Positions 1 through 14,191 are shown, counted from the stretch's first letter. The stretch is DNA of 64,000 nucleotides from Thermofilaceae archaeon (GCA_025057995.1 JANXEW010000002.1:124001-188000); one strand, 5' to 3'. Numbers and translations: made by a program. The notes: generated by a model from the sequence alone, not told the origin.

Positions 1-2037
1 AACGTTAAAGGAGGCGACGACGTGGTTGATAAGGTTAGAAAGTGTTGGTCCAGCCTTTTCACCCCGAGAGCGATATTCTATAGAGAGAGTAAAGGGTTCG
101 CCCATGATAGGGTCCTCATAAGCGTCGCTGTTCAGAAGATGGTCAATTCAAGGTCTGCTGGCGTCATGTTTACCATACATCCTGTAACAGGTGAACAGAA
201 CAAGATAGTGATCGAGGGCTCTTGGGGTCTAGGCGAGTCAGTTGTATCCGGTAAAGTGACTCCCGACGAATGGGTTGTCGATAAGAACACGTTGCAGATA
301 CTTGAGAGGCGAGTTGCAGAGAAAGCTAGAGAGCTTGTTCGAGATCCGCAATCAGGACGAAACCTAGAGAAGGAGGTTGAACCGGAGAGAAGAACATCCC
401 CCTGTTTGAATGACGAAGAGGTACGCCGGCTATCGGAGCTAGCCGTAGTAATAGAGAAACATTACGGTAGGCCGATGGATATCGAATGGGCAATTGATAG
501 AGACTTAAAGTTTCCTGAGAATGTGTTTATAGTACAAGCCAGACCCGAGACCGTTTGGAGTGCCAAACAAGCGGAAGCTAAGCAGGCAGAGGTTAAGGCT
601 GTACGTCTAACAGAAGCTAAAGCTGTCGTTAAGGGACTGCCTGCAAGTCCAGGTGTAGCATATGGTACGGCTAAAGTATGCTTGACGTTGGAGGATGCTA
701 AAAAGATGATGCAGAAAGGCGACCTGCTCGTAACTAAGATGACAGATCCCGATTGGGTTCCATACATGAGGCTTGCAGCTGCTATCGTGACAGATGAGGG
801 AGGAACGACAGCCCACGCCGCAATAGTCAGCAGAGAGCTGGGCATCCCATGCATCGTAGGTACAAGAGAGGCCACTAAGCTAATGGAGACAGGGAAGAAT
901 TACACAGTTGATTCAAGAGCTGGAGTTGTCTATGAAGGTTATATTGAGGAACTTTTAGGTAAAAAGGAAGAGAAGCCAGCGGTGGCAGTTTCCGCTCCCA
1001 TGGAGATTTTTGTTAAACCTATAACAGCTACGAAGATCTACATGAACTTGGGTGTTCCTGAGAAGATCTATGACTACAAAGATCTGCCTTTCGACGGAAT
1101 AGGTTTAATGCGGGTTGAGTTCATTATGGCTAGCTACGTGGGAGATCATCCCCTCTACTTGCTTGAAACAGGGAAAAGTGATGTGCTCATTGATAAGATG
1201 GCTGAAGGTATAGCGATGGTAGCCAGAGAAATCTATCCAAGACCCATAGTTGTTAGGTTCAGTGACTTCAAGACAAATGAGTACAGGCAGTTGAAGGGCG
1301 GCGAGAAGTATGAGCCACACGAGGACAACCCAATGCTTGGTTGGCGTGGTGTCAGCAGATACATTAGTCCACAATACGAGAAGGCTTTCAAACTGGAGGT
1401 TAAGGCGATAAGGAAAGTTAGGGATGAAATGGGGCTCGGTAACGTATGGGTCATGGCACCTTTCGTCAGAACTCTTTGGGAAGCTGAAAAGTTTGTAAGG
1501 TTACTAAGAGAAGAGGGTCTCGAAAGCGGTAGAGACTTCAAGATATGGGCTATGGCAGAAGTACCCAGTATAATATTCTTAGCCGAAGAGTTCTCTAGAT
1601 ATTTCGATGGCTTCAGTATAGGAAGCAATGACTTGACGCAGTTGACTTTAGGCACCGATAGAGACAGCGCAATTCTACCGAAGATCGATTCCAGATACTT
1701 TGACGAAAGGGATCCAGCTGTAAAGACCGCTATCGCAATGCTTATCGAAAAGGCTCATAACTCTCCGTACGGTTACAGAACGGTTAGCATATGTGGACAA
1801 GCCCCTTCAGTCTACCCAGAGTTTACAGAGTTCCTTGTTAGACAAGGCATAGATAGCGTTAGCGTAAATCCTGATGTAGTAGCGAGAACTAGAGAACTAG
1901 TGTCGGGAATTGAGAGAAGGATACTCATAGAGAAGTCCATAGGTATAGATCGCAGCGATGACGAATTAGGTTGGCCCATGCGAAGACCCCGAAGGGGTTT
2001 GCCAAACATTTGGGCTCGCCGAGTTGACGAAATTTAA
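1..2037 (+). CDS. ppsA: Phosphoenolpyruvate synthase, 5'-truncated by window edge
   Basis: Reading frame is open from base 1 ([12 protein letters not shown]...); central phosphohistidine motif [22 protein letters not shown] and C-terminal PEP-utilising domain ([26 protein letters not shown]). Confidence 0.95.
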   Translation, partial: NVKGGDDVVDKVRKCWSSLFTPRAIFYRESKGFAHDRVLISVAVQKMVNSRSAGVMFTIHPVTGEQNKIVIEGSWGLGESVVSGKVTPDEWVVDKNTLQILERRVAEKARELVRDPQSGRNLEKEVEPERRTSPCLNDEEVRRLSELAVVIEKHYGRPMDIEWAIDRDLKFPENVFIVQARPETVWSAKQAEAKQAEVKAVRLTEAKAVVKGLPASPGVAYGTAKVCLTLEDAKKMMQKGDLLVTKMTDPDWVPYMRLAAAIVTDEGGTTAHAAIVSRELGIPCIVGTREATKLMETGKNYTVDSRAGVVYEGYIEELLGKKEEKPAVAVSAPMEIFVKPITATKIYMNLGVPEKIYDYKDLPFDGIGLMRVEFIMASYVGDHPLYLLETGKSDVLIDKMAEGIAMVAREIYPRPIVVRFSDFKTNEYRQLKGGEKYEPHEDNPMLGWRGVSRYISPQYEKAFKLEVKAIRKVRDEMGLGNVWVMAPFVRTLWEAEKFVRLLREEGLESGRDFKIWAMAEVPSIIFLAEEFSRYFDGFSIGSNDLTQLTLGTDRDSAILPKIDSRYFDERDPAVKTAIAMLIEKAHNSPYGYRTVSICGQAPSVYPEFTEFLVRQGIDSVSVNPDVVARTRELVSGIERRILIEKSIGIDRSDDELGWPMRRPRRGLPNIWARRVDEI

Positions 2038-2045
2038 AGTATTAT

Positions 2046-2074
2046 ATCAATATTTTTATTTATTTTTTCTTACT
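2046..2074 (+). terminator. Poly-T archaeal-type terminator after ppsA
   Basis: T-rich run tcaatatttttatttattttttcttactt just after the ppsA stop. Confidence 0.45.
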
Positions 2075-2113
2075 TAAATACTAAATTATAGTTATCATCT
2101 GTCATGCGTGAAA

Positions 2114-2121
2114 CTTAAATA
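2114..2121 (+). promoter_or_regulatory. Putative TATA box of the rpoH-rpoB operon
   Basis: cttaaata 26-33 nt upstream of the rpoH ATG (2147). Confidence 0.5.
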
Positions 2122-2146
2122 CTCTACCCTCACTGCCTCGTGAGCT

Positions 2147-2392
2147 ATGGGTACGCGTAAAATTAACATTCTAGAGCATGAATTGGTTCCCCAGCATATA
2201 CTTTTGAGTGAAGAAGAATCGGTTAAGCTTCTTAAAAGGATGGGTGTTTCAAAGAGACAGTTACCCTGGATTCTGGCTTCGGACCCTGTGGCTAAGGCCT
2301 TGGGTGCTAAACCTGGAGATGTGATCATGGTGGTACGAAAAAGCCCTACAGCTGGGTTGGCTGTAGCATACAGATATGTCGTTAGGGGGTGA
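2147..2392 (+). CDS. rpoH: DNA-directed RNA polymerase subunit H
   Basis: 81 aa with HELVPQHILLSEEE...LPWILASDPVAKALGAKPGDVIMVVRKSPTAG; directly upstream of rpoB. Confidence 0.95.
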   Translation: MGTRKINILEHELVPQHILLSEEESVKLLKRMGVSKRQLPWILASDPVAKALGAKPGDVIMVVRKSPTAGLAVAYRYVVRG

Positions 2393-2396
2393 TTCA

Positions 2397-5300
2397 ATGG
2401 GCGAAGCATCCATAAAATATGGTAAAGAAGAGGCTTGGGTGTTAATTGAAGCATTTATAAAGGAGCATGGCCTAGTTAGACAACATTTAGATTCTTATAA
2501 CAAGTTTGTCGAAAAGACTTTACAAGAGATAGTCGATGAGATGAGGGTTGTGGAATCAGGGATACCTGGACTTAAAGTTCTTCTTGGTAAGGTATCTGTC
2601 GAAAGTCCTAGAGTGAAGGAGGCAGATGGTTCAGAAAGCGCCATACTCCCTATGGAAGCTCGTGTGAGAAATCTGACATATTCCGCTCCAATTCTTTTGG
2701 AAATGATGCTTGTGGAGGAGGAGGAGAAGGATCGGGCAAATGTCTATATTGGAGATTTACCGATTATGGTGAAATCTGCTAAATGTCCTTTGTCCAAGAT
2801 GAGCGAAGAGGATCAAGTGAAGGCTGGCGAGGACCCGAGCGATCCTGGAGGGTACTTTATCATTAATGGTTCAGAAAGGGTTCTAATTGTACAGGAGGAT
2901 TTAGCGGTAAACCGGGTTCTTGTAGATTACGGATCAGCTGGCGGCTCAGTTACTCACGTCGCGAAGGTATTCTCTTCAACGGCGGCCTACAGAATACCCA
3001 TAACAGTGGAAAGGACGAGAGACGGACAAATTCATGTTTCGTTTCCTTCTGTCCCTACTAAAATACCTCTGATGGTTATGATGCGAGCTCTAGGGCTTGA
3101 AAGTGACCGTGACATAGTTAACGCTATAACAAGCGATTCCGAAATACTTAACGAGCTTTATCCTACATTACTGGAGCAGAGCCGTATAGCGCCTACAGTA
3201 GAGGAAGCTCTAGATTACATAGGAGCTAGAGTTGCAGTGGGTCAACCTAAGGAAGTTAGACTTGAGCGGGCTCAACAGGTTATTGATCAGTATTTCCTTC
3301 CGCATATCGGACTTAAACCGGAGAACAGGGTCGAGAAAGCATACTTCCTCGGTCAGATGGTTGAAAAGCTTTTGGAGCTGGCGATCGGGAGAAGGGGTCC
3401 AGACGATAAGGATCATCTAGCTAACAAGCGTTTCAAGTTAGCGGGTGATTTAATGGCTTCAGTTTTCCGCCAAGCGTTCAGGCAGTTTGTAAAAGATTTA
3501 GGTTATCAATTAGAGAAGAACCGGAGCAAGAGTAGAGAAGTGAACTTGTTTACGCTGGCAAGAGCCGATGTTATAACAGACAAACTTAGAAACGCTCTTG
3601 CGACCGGCAACTGGCCCGGAGGACGCACTGGGGTTAGCCAGATACTTGATCGAACAAACTACCTGTCAACTGTAAGCCACCTTAGAAGGGTCGTCTCACC
3701 CTTGAGTAGGACGCAGCCACACTTCGAAGCAAGAGAACTTCATTCCACCCAGTGGGGGATGTTATGTCCTGTTGAGAGCCCGGAAGGACAAAACTGTGGT
3801 CTTGTGAAGAATCTTGCTCTACTCGCTGTTATCTCGATTGGTATTGAGGAGGAAGGGATACTTCACCTCTTGATCAATAAACTGGGAGTAATCCCTATAA
3901 AAGAAGCTCGTGAAAGGGGATTAAGCGGAAGTAAAGTATTCCTAAACATGAGGCTAGTAGGTGTTCATGAAAATGGTAGTGAGCTTGTAAAAATTCTCAG
4001 AGAGTTAAGAAGGCAGGGTAAGCTTCATCACGAAGTAAATGTAGCTCATTACAAGAATGAATTCATAGATGAAGTTTACGTAAATTGTGATGGGGGTAGG
4101 ATTAGGAGACCTCTTCTCGTCGTAGAAAAGGGGCAGTTGAAACTTAAGCCTAGTCACATAGAAAAAATCAGGAATGGTGAGTGGTCTTGGAGCGATCTAG
4201 TTAAGAGAGGTATAGTAGAGTATCTTGACGCTGAAGAAGAAGAAAATGTGCTTATAGCGGAAAACCTTGAGAGCATAGCACCAGAAACCACGCACTTGGA
4301 AATTTCCCCAGCGGCGATCCTAGGTATAGTGGGTTCTATAATACCGTATCCGGAGTACAACCAGTCACCCCGCAACAGCTATGAGGCCGCAATGGCTAAA
4401 CAGGCGCTTGGTTTCTCTACAGCCAACTTCCTTCACAGAATGGATCCGAGGATGCACTTCCTTCATTATCCTCAGAAGGCGCTCGTGCGTACGAAAATAT
4501 TTGATCTTATAGGTTTGGATAATAGACCTTTTGGGCAGAATATGATAGTAGCCGTTTTGACGGGCGGGGGGTACAATATTCAAGACGCTCTCGTGATAAA
4601 CAAAGCAGCAATTGAAAGAGGACTTGCTCGCTCAACTTTCTTTAGAACTTATGAAACCGTAGAAATGAAATACCCTGGTGGGCAGGAGGATAAAATAGAG
4701 GTCCCATCAGAGGACGTCATGGGTTATCGTTCAAAAGAGGCGTACGTAAAGCTTGACTTAAAGGATGGTATAGCTTTTCCAGAATCCGAGGTTAGAGGTG
4801 GGGAGGTGATAATTGGTAAATCTAGTCCTCCTCGATTCATGAGCAGCTTCTTTGAGTATAGAGCAAGTACTAGAAGGAGGGATACCTCAATAAGTATTAG
4901 GCCTAATGAAACTGGCATCGTTGACAGAGTAATCATGGCTGAGGACTCGGACGGCAATCGTTTAGTTAAGGTTAGAGTTAGGGATCCTCGTATTCCTGAG
5001 CTTGGCGATAAATTTGCCTCCAGGCATGGGCAAAAAGGTGTACTAGGGTTAATTCTCCCAACTGAAGACATGCCGTTTACAGAAGAGGGCGTAGTACCCG
5101 ATGTACTGATCAACCCTCACGCTATACCTTCGAGGATGACCGTTGGGCAGCTTCTTGAAGCAATAGCTGGTAAAGTCGCCTCGCTTTCCGGGGATCTTGT
5201 TGACGCTACAGCATTTGAGGGTGTATCCGAGCAACAGTTGCGGGAGATGCTTATCAAATTCGGTTTTAGAAGCGATGGCAAAGAAGTCTTTTACAGCGGT

Positions 5301-5750
5301 GTTACAGGTGAACTGCTTGAAGCTGAAGTTTTCATCGGTGTCGTCTATTACCAGAAGCTTCACCATATGGTTGCCGATAAAATACACGCGAGGGCAAGAG
5401 GGCGTGTCCAGATTCTTACGAGGCAGCCAACCGAGGGTAGAGCTAGAGAAGGAGGTCTTAGGTTCGGTGAGATGGAGAAAGACTGTCTAGTTGGACACGG
5501 TGCGTCTATACTATTGAGGGAAAGGCTTTTTGAATCATCTGATAGGGCACTCATATTCATGTGTGGAAACTGTGGTTTCATGGGTTGGCATGATGCTAGA
5601 AGAAACGAGCTGCTGTGTCCAGTATGCAGAGAGAAAGGGGAGCTTCATCCCATCCATGTTTCGTATGCTTTCAAGCTTCTATTGCAAGAGTTGATGAGCT
5701 TGGGTATAGCGCCAAGGTTAATCTTAAAAGATAAGGTAGAGGTGTTTTAG
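2397..5750 (+). CDS. rpoB: DNA-directed RNA polymerase subunit B (unsplit)
   Basis: About 1117 aa; motifs GGYFIINGSERVLI, ESPEGQNCGLVKNLAL, GDKFASRHGQKGV, C-terminal zinc motif CGNCG...CPVC. ATG at 2397 preferred over the ORF-track start because of a preceding GGGGTGA. Confidence 0.96.
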   Translation: MGEASIKYGKEEAWVLIEAFIKEHGLVRQHLDSYNKFVEKTLQEIVDEMRVVESGIPGLKVLLGKVSVESPRVKEADGSESAILPMEARVRNLTYSAPILLEMMLVEEEEKDRANVYIGDLPIMVKSAKCPLSKMSEEDQVKAGEDPSDPGGYFIINGSERVLIVQEDLAVNRVLVDYGSAGGSVTHVAKVFSSTAAYRIPITVERTRDGQIHVSFPSVPTKIPLMVMMRALGLESDRDIVNAITSDSEILNELYPTLLEQSRIAPTVEEALDYIGARVAVGQPKEVRLERAQQVIDQYFLPHIGLKPENRVEKAYFLGQMVEKLLELAIGRRGPDDKDHLANKRFKLAGDLMASVFRQAFRQFVKDLGYQLEKNRSKSREVNLFTLARADVITDKLRNALATGNWPGGRTGVSQILDRTNYLSTVSHLRRVVSPLSRTQPHFEARELHSTQWGMLCPVESPEGQNCGLVKNLALLAVISIGIEEEGILHLLINKLGVIPIKEARERGLSGSKVFLNMRLVGVHENGSELVKILRELRRQGKLHHEVNVAHYKNEFIDEVYVNCDGGRIRRPLLVVEKGQLKLKPSHIEKIRNGEWSWSDLVKRGIVEYLDAEEEENVLIAENLESIAPETTHLEISPAAILGIVGSIIPYPEYNQSPRNSYEAAMAKQALGFSTANFLHRMDPRMHFLHYPQKALVRTKIFDLIGLDNRPFGQNMIVAVLTGGGYNIQDALVINKAAIERGLARSTFFRTYETVEMKYPGGQEDKIEVPSEDVMGYRSKEAYVKLDLKDGIAFPESEVRGGEVIIGKSSPPRFMSSFFEYRASTRRRDTSISIRPNETGIVDRVIMAEDSDGNRLVKVRVRDPRIPELGDKFASRHGQKGVLGLILPTEDMPFTEEGVVPDVLINPHAIPSRMTVGQLLEAIAGKVASLSGDLVDATAFEGVSEQQLREMLIKFGFRSDGKEVFYSGVTGELLEAEVFIGVVYYQKLHHMVADKIHARARGRVQILTRQPTEGRAREGGLRFGEMEKDCLVGHGASILLRERLFESSDRALIFMCGNCGFMGWHDARRNELLCPVCREKGELHPIHVSYAFKLLLQELMSLGIAPRLILKDKVEVF

Positions 5751-5751
5751 A

Positions 5752-9635
<3,884 letters not shown>

Positions 9636-9757
9636 GGTAAAGCATGTGGTTAATTGACAGGCACGCTAAATTTATAGGCTACGAAAAAGGTGCCTCAGCC
9701 GATGGCCGCTCTGCTTGAGAGCGCTCCCGCTTTGGAAAAACTATGTAAGGTGATTCC

Positions 9758-10063
9758 GTGGATATAGTCAGAGAAATCCGAACGGCGGTAAAAACAGGGA
9801 AGGTTGCGATAGGGTCTAAAGAAACCATAAACACTGTAATAAATGGCAATGCTAGGCTAGTTATTATATCATCGAATATACCTCAAACGGTAAGAAGAGA
9901 CATAGAAAGGTACTGTAAGCTATCTAAGACTCCCCTCTACGAGTACCCAGGAACTTCATGGGATCTTGGCGCCGCCTGCAATAAACCCTTTATGGTGTCT
10001 GCATTGGCTGTACTTGAACCTGGCGAAAGCGGCATACTCTATTTAGTGAAAGGTGGAGATTGA
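9758..10063 (+). CDS. rpl30e: Ribosomal protein L30e
   Basis: 101 aa; TGKVAIGSKETINTVINGNARLVIISSN, position after rpoA2. Confidence 0.93.
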   Translation: MDIVREIRTAVKTGKVAIGSKETINTVINGNARLVIISSNIPQTVRRDIERYCKLSKTPLYEYPGTSWDLGAACNKPFMVSALAVLEPGESGILYLVKGGD

Positions 10064-10494
10064 TGTCCGGGATAAAATTGACAGAGAGTGAACTTCAACT
10101 AATTTCCCTTTTCGAAGCTGTTACTCAGGTTGAGGCCTTGGACTGTATATTAGATGATGAGAGCAATAGGTTAATCTTTGTGGTAAGACGTGGCTCAGCT
10201 GGTAAAGCGATAGGCAGCAATGGAGCTAACGCTAAAATGCTTAGAAAGTTGCTGAAGCGAGACGTTGAAATCGTGGAGGAGGGAGCAACTCTAGAAGATT
10301 TAATTCGTTCAGCGCTTTTTCCAGCATCCATAAAGGGGATAAGTGTCTCGGAAGGCGGCAATGGTAACAAGGTCGCCTTGGTGGAAGTGTCAGCTGAACA
10401 TAAGGGGTTGGCTATTGGAAAGGGGGGTCGCAACATAAAGAGAGCGAAGTTACTGGCTAAAAGGTACTTTAACACCGATGTGATTCTAAAGTAG
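10063..10494 (+). CDS. nusA: NusA-like KH-domain transcription factor
   Basis: KH motifs GKAIGSNGANAKMLRKLL and GLAIGKGGRNIKRAKLLAKRYF; between L30e and S12 as in other archaea. Confidence 0.92.
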   Translation: MSGIKLTESELQLISLFEAVTQVEALDCILDDESNRLIFVVRRGSAGKAIGSNGANAKMLRKLLKRDVEIVEEGATLEDLIRSALFPASIKGISVSEGGNGNKVALVEVSAEHKGLAIGKGGRNIKRAKLLAKRYFNTDVILK

Positions 10495-10535
10495 CTAGAG
10501 TTTCTTCGCAGCGGCAGATGGGGTACTGAGTGAAA

Positions 10536-10545
10536 AATTTTAAAA
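10536..10545 (+). promoter_or_regulatory. Putative TATA box of rps12
   Basis: aattttaaaa about 23-32 nt upstream of the ATG at 10568. Confidence 0.5.
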
Positions 10546-10567
10546 GGCGTGTTCTCTCTCACCCGGC

Positions 10568-11011
10568 ATGCCTGGTTCCAAGTCGCCAAAAGGGTTGTTT
10601 GCAGCCAGAGGGTTGATTGAAAAGCGTAAAAGACTTAGGTGGAAAAATACAGAGTATAAAGCCAGGATATTGAAAATAAAGGAGCGTTTTGACCCTCTGG
10701 AAGGCGCTCCAATGGCTAGAGGGATAGTAATTGAAAAGGTGGGAGTGGAGAGCAGACAGCCCAATAGTGCTGTACGTAAGTGTGTTAGAGTACAGTTAAT
10801 TAAAAACGGGAAAGTTGTCACGGCTTTCTTGCCTGGCGACGGCTCTTTGTTGTTTGTGAACGAGCACGATGAGGTAGTAATCGAGAGGATTGGTGGTCCA
10901 GAAGGTAGAGCATACGGAGATTTGCCGGGCGTAAGATTCAAAGTGATAAAAGTCAACGGAGTTTCCCTAATAGAGTTGTTAAGAGGCAAGAAGCAGAAGC
11001 CGACTCGCTAG
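10568..11011 (+). CDS. rps12: Ribosomal protein S12
   Basis: 147 aa; [47 protein letters not shown]. Confidence 0.97.
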   Translation: MPGSKSPKGLFAARGLIEKRKRLRWKNTEYKARILKIKERFDPLEGAPMARGIVIEKVGVESRQPNSAVRKCVRVQLIKNGKVVTAFLPGDGSLLFVNEHDEVVIERIGGPEGRAYGDLPGVRFKVIKVNGVSLIELLRGKKQKPTR

Positions 11012-11021
11012 GGGTCTAGCC

Positions 11022-11873
11022 TTGCAAGAGGTAAGCATAACTCCCAGGAAAATAGAGGAAAACTATTGTGAATTCTTGCTTAGCGAGGTAACACCTGCTG
11101 TTGCTAACGCTATAAGGCGGACGCTTATATCAGACGTGCCTATGCTGGCTATAGATGACGTCATGATAGTTGAGAATACTTCTGTGCTATTCGATGAAAT
11201 AATAGCGCATCGTTTAGCATTGATACCGTTAAAAGTCGATGAAAACACTTTTGAAGCGCTCCTTGAATGTTATGAAGAGGGTAAGAGAGATGAATGTATT
11301 GCTTCCCTCATCATGGAGATTGATGCAGAAAAACCCCTTATGGTTTATTCAGGGCATTTAAAATTCGGAGGCTTCGTTAGCGGGGTTAATATGCCTTCTA
11401 AAGTCAGCATAGCCCCTGTCTCCGATATCATACCGATAGTCAAACTTAACGCTGGGCAGAGGCTCGTACTAGAAGCGTACGCTAAAATGGGTGTAGGCAA
11501 AGAGCACGCTAAATGGCAACCAGTGTCGGTTGCAGCTTACAAGTACTACCCTAAAATCACAATCTTAGAAGACGAGTGCGATGAAGAGTGCGAGAGATGC
11601 GTCGCGTCCTGTCCAAGAGGTGTTCTTGAGTGTAGAGACGGAAAGATTCGGGTTGTTGAAGACAAAATAGAGGATTGTACAATGTGTAGGGCATGTGAGG
11701 AAGCATGCAGCGGTAAGGTAAAAGTATCCGGTGATGACAGAAAGTTCATATTTAAGGTAGAAGGGATCGGTGTACTGCCTGCGAGTATGCTAGTCGAGAT
11801 AGCTTTGCGTAGAGTTATCTCGAGGATACGGCGCTTTGAAAACGCGATTCAACAGCTATTAAATGCATCGTAA
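11022..11873 (+). CDS. rpoD: DNA-directed RNA polymerase subunit D with ferredoxin-like domain
   Basis: TTG start; PAVANAIRRTLISDVPMLAIDDV; inserted cysteine motifs CDEECERCVASCPRG and CTMCRACEEACSG. Confidence 0.95.
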   Translation: MQEVSITPRKIEENYCEFLLSEVTPAVANAIRRTLISDVPMLAIDDVMIVENTSVLFDEIIAHRLALIPLKVDENTFEALLECYEEGKRDECIASLIMEIDAEKPLMVYSGHLKFGGFVSGVNMPSKVSIAPVSDIIPIVKLNAGQRLVLEAYAKMGVGKEHAKWQPVSVAAYKYYPKITILEDECDEECERCVASCPRGVLECRDGKIRVVEDKIEDCTMCRACEEACSGKVKVSGDDRKFIFKVEGIGVLPASMLVEIALRRVISRIRRFENAIQQLLNAS

Positions 11874-11914
11874 CATGAAAAACTTATCAAGGCTACTTTA
11901 CCGGGTTTGACGCT

Positions 11915-12280
11915 ATGAAGAGGATTGTAAGCACCAACATTCATCTAAGAAGGTTACTACATTTCTTGAGGAAAAGAGCTAAGGAAAACAGGGCACCGAT
12001 ATGGCTCAGGGTTGCCGAGCTTCTTGAAAGACCTACGAGGATTCGACCGGAGGTGAACCTGAGCATGATTAATAGGTACACGAACGAAGGTGACGTAGTT
12101 GTCGTCCCGGGTAAAGTACTCGGTAGCGGTGTTCTTGATCATAAAGTAACCGTAGCTGCCTATATGTTTAGTAAGCAAGCCCGTATGAAGATAGAAACTG
12201 TCGGAGGGAGAGCCATCAGTATACCCCAGCTCGTTGAACAGAACCCGAAGGGCAGCGGAGTGAAGATACTGTGTGGGTGA
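11915..12280 (+). CDS. rpl18e: Ribosomal protein L18e
   Basis: 121 aa; VNLSMINRYTNEGDVVVVPGKVLGSGVLDHKVTVAAYMFS. Confidence 0.95.
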   Translation: MKRIVSTNIHLRRLLHFLRKRAKENRAPIWLRVAELLERPTRIRPEVNLSMINRYTNEGDVVVVPGKVLGSGVLDHKVTVAAYMFSKQARMKIETVGGRAISIPQLVEQNPKGSGVKILCG

Positions 12281-12328
12281 AAAGGCTTAAGTTATCTATG
12301 GCTTAAGGATTGCGAATATCTGGCGGCG

Positions 12329-12787
12329 GTGGACGTGATGGAGGATAAGTGTTATAGTGTGGTAGATGCATCGGGTCTGGTAGCGGGCAGACTGGCGAGC
12401 CTTGTAGCTAAGCGATTACTAAGAGGTGAAAGGATTATAATCGTAAATGCTGAAAAAGCTATTATTACCGGGAAGAGGCAACGCGTCGTGGAGTGGTATA
12501 TGAAGAGGGTTTCTGAGTGGAGAACGCACTATAATCCAGAGAGGAAGGGTCCAAAGATTCCAAGGCGTCCAGATTTAATGCTTAAGCGAATGGTGAAGAA
12601 TATGTTGCCTTACAAGAAGCCAAGAGGTCGGGAAGCATTAAAACGTCTTCGAGTGTACATGGGCGTGCCCCAGGAGTACGCTAACGTAGACAAGTTAGTT
12701 CCAAAAGAAGCTGCATTACAAAACGAAAAAGTTCAATATGTGACGTTAGCCGAGCTATCTAAGCTTGTGGGTGGTAGCCATGGTTAG
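12329..12787 (+). CDS. rpl13: Ribosomal protein L13
   Basis: DASGLVAGRLASLVAKRLLRGERIIIVNAEKAIITGKR; GTG start. Confidence 0.96.
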   Translation: MDVMEDKCYSVVDASGLVAGRLASLVAKRLLRGERIIIVNAEKAIITGKRQRVVEWYMKRVSEWRTHYNPERKGPKIPRRPDLMLKRMVKNMLPYKKPRGREALKRLRVYMGVPQEYANVDKLVPKEAALQNEKVQYVTLAELSKLVGGSHG

Positions 12788-13184
12788 AGTTGTGATAGCT
12801 TCAGCTCGGAGAAAAACTGCAAGAGCCAGGGCCATGGTAAAGGAGGGTAAAGGTAGGGTCTTCGTAAATGGGGTGCCTATAGAAGTGCTGGAACCGGAGC
12901 TTGTGAGACTAAAGATACTAGAACCTGTACTCATGGCAGGAGAGGAGATAATCGGCAAAGTAGATATATACGCTGAAGCCGAAGGAGGTGGAATAATGAG
13001 TCAAGCGTCAGCGCTACGAACATCGATAGCTAGGGCTCTTGTAGAATGGAGTAACTCAGATGCTCTAGTGGATCTATACCGCAAGTATGATAGACACTTG
13101 CTAGTAGAAGATCCGAGGCAAGCTGAACCTAAAAAGCCGGGAGGTAGATCAGCCCGTTCTAAAAGGCAAAAAAGTTACCGTTAG
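12780..13184 (+). CDS. rps9: Ribosomal protein S9
   Basis: MVRVVIASARRKTARARAMVKEGKGRVFVNG; C-terminal SARSKRQKSYR; overlaps the L13 stop. Confidence 0.96.
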   Translation: MVRVVIASARRKTARARAMVKEGKGRVFVNGVPIEVLEPELVRLKILEPVLMAGEEIIGKVDIYAEAEGGGIMSQASALRTSIARALVEWSNSDALVDLYRKYDRHLLVEDPRQAEPKKPGGRSARSKRQKSYR

Positions 13185-13264
13185 CTTTTAACTGTATAAC
13201 ACCACGACTCGTGCAATTGTCTAGGCCTCAAGTCGAGCCATAAATGTATAGTAACTGAATGGCC

Positions 13265-13468
13265 TTAAGGAGTGTACTTTTCATACTTTAGGACGGTCTC
13301 TATGAGGTCTACATGCGACAATAACATTCTTCTACAACAATAACGTCTAATACCGAGATCGTCAAGAACTTTGGCTGGTTGCTCTCCACGAGCTATTCTT
13401 TCACTAAACTTAGACCATTTATCGCCTATTAATGCTCCACACGTGAAGCATCTAACCGGTATTATCAC
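13265..13468 (-). CDS. rpoN: DNA-directed RNA polymerase subunit N
   Basis: 67 aa; [18 protein letters not shown] and [17 protein letters not shown] zinc motif. Confidence 0.96.
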   Translation of the reverse strand: MIIPVRCFTCGALIGDKWSKFSERIARGEQPAKVLDDLGIRRYCCRRMLLSHVDLIETVLKYEKYTP

Positions 13469-13517
13469 AGATAAGCCTTAGGGGGAGTTTTTTATACGTT
13501 TTTCCCTCTACTATCTA

Positions 13518-14114
13518 CTATGATGTCTCCTGTGAAGCGAGTTTCCTTATTTCCTCCTCTAGACGGGAAATCCTGTTTTTAGCTCTAATTAAAACTTCGT
13601 TTATTCTTTCAACAAAGTGTGGTATCATCTCCTCCTTTAAAAGAGGTCTCCCCTTCAACCTTAAAGGACACTCGATCTTATCTGATGCAGTTACTTCAAC
13701 GATAATTCGATCCCCTATCCACAGGATTCCACTGTGTTTTAGACCAGCTTTACGTGAAGCCTCTAAAAGGTTGAGCGAGCAGTTCAGATCACGACATGCG
13801 ATGTGGAGTATAGGTCCTTGAACAGAGAGCCATAGATCACTGTGCTTGGAAGCCGACAAGGTTTGTTTAAGCTCCCACTCTTCTATGGGTCTATGCCATT
13901 TGCTTAAAACAATCATTTTGAACTTTTCCCCGGGTAAGTGAGTGGCAGCTAACTGGATCCTACCGCTACAGCTGCTCGTTGAGTAGTAACCCTGTAGTGA
14001 GTTAATCAAGGATAATAGAGGGATCAAATCCGGATCTACCAACCCCGTTTCAATAGCGCGTAATAGAGATCTTAGTGCCCTAAACCTTTCGCGTTGAAAC
14101 ACTGTATCACACAA
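13518..14114 (-). CDS. taw3: tRNA wybutosine-synthesis methyltransferase Taw3 (TYW3 family)
   Basis: YYSTSSCSGRIQL...W.WL..QGPILHIACRDL motifs typical of TYW3. Confidence 0.88.
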   Translation of the reverse strand: MCDTVFQRERFRALRSLLRAIETGLVDPDLIPLLSLINSLQGYYSTSSCSGRIQLAATHLPGEKFKMIVLSKWHRPIEEWELKQTLSASKHSDLWLSVQGPILHIACRDLNCSLNLLEASRKAGLKHSGILWIGDRIIVEVTASDKIECPLRLKGRPLLKEEMIPHFVERINEVLIRAKNRISRLEEEIRKLASQETS

Positions 14115-14191
14115 ATCTCTCCCCTTTTCTTCGATAAAATCGTTATAGCGTTTTCGCTTTTTCGAAAGAAATTGTATAGAAGTACATCACC

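Noticed and set aside
462-875. 137-aa minus-strand ORF and similar antisense ORFs across rpoB, rpoA1, cbf5, eno, cdc48 and other core genes
   Set aside because: Fully antisense to strongly supported coding genes with recognised motifs; Ser/Thr/Pro/Leu-rich shadow ORFs.
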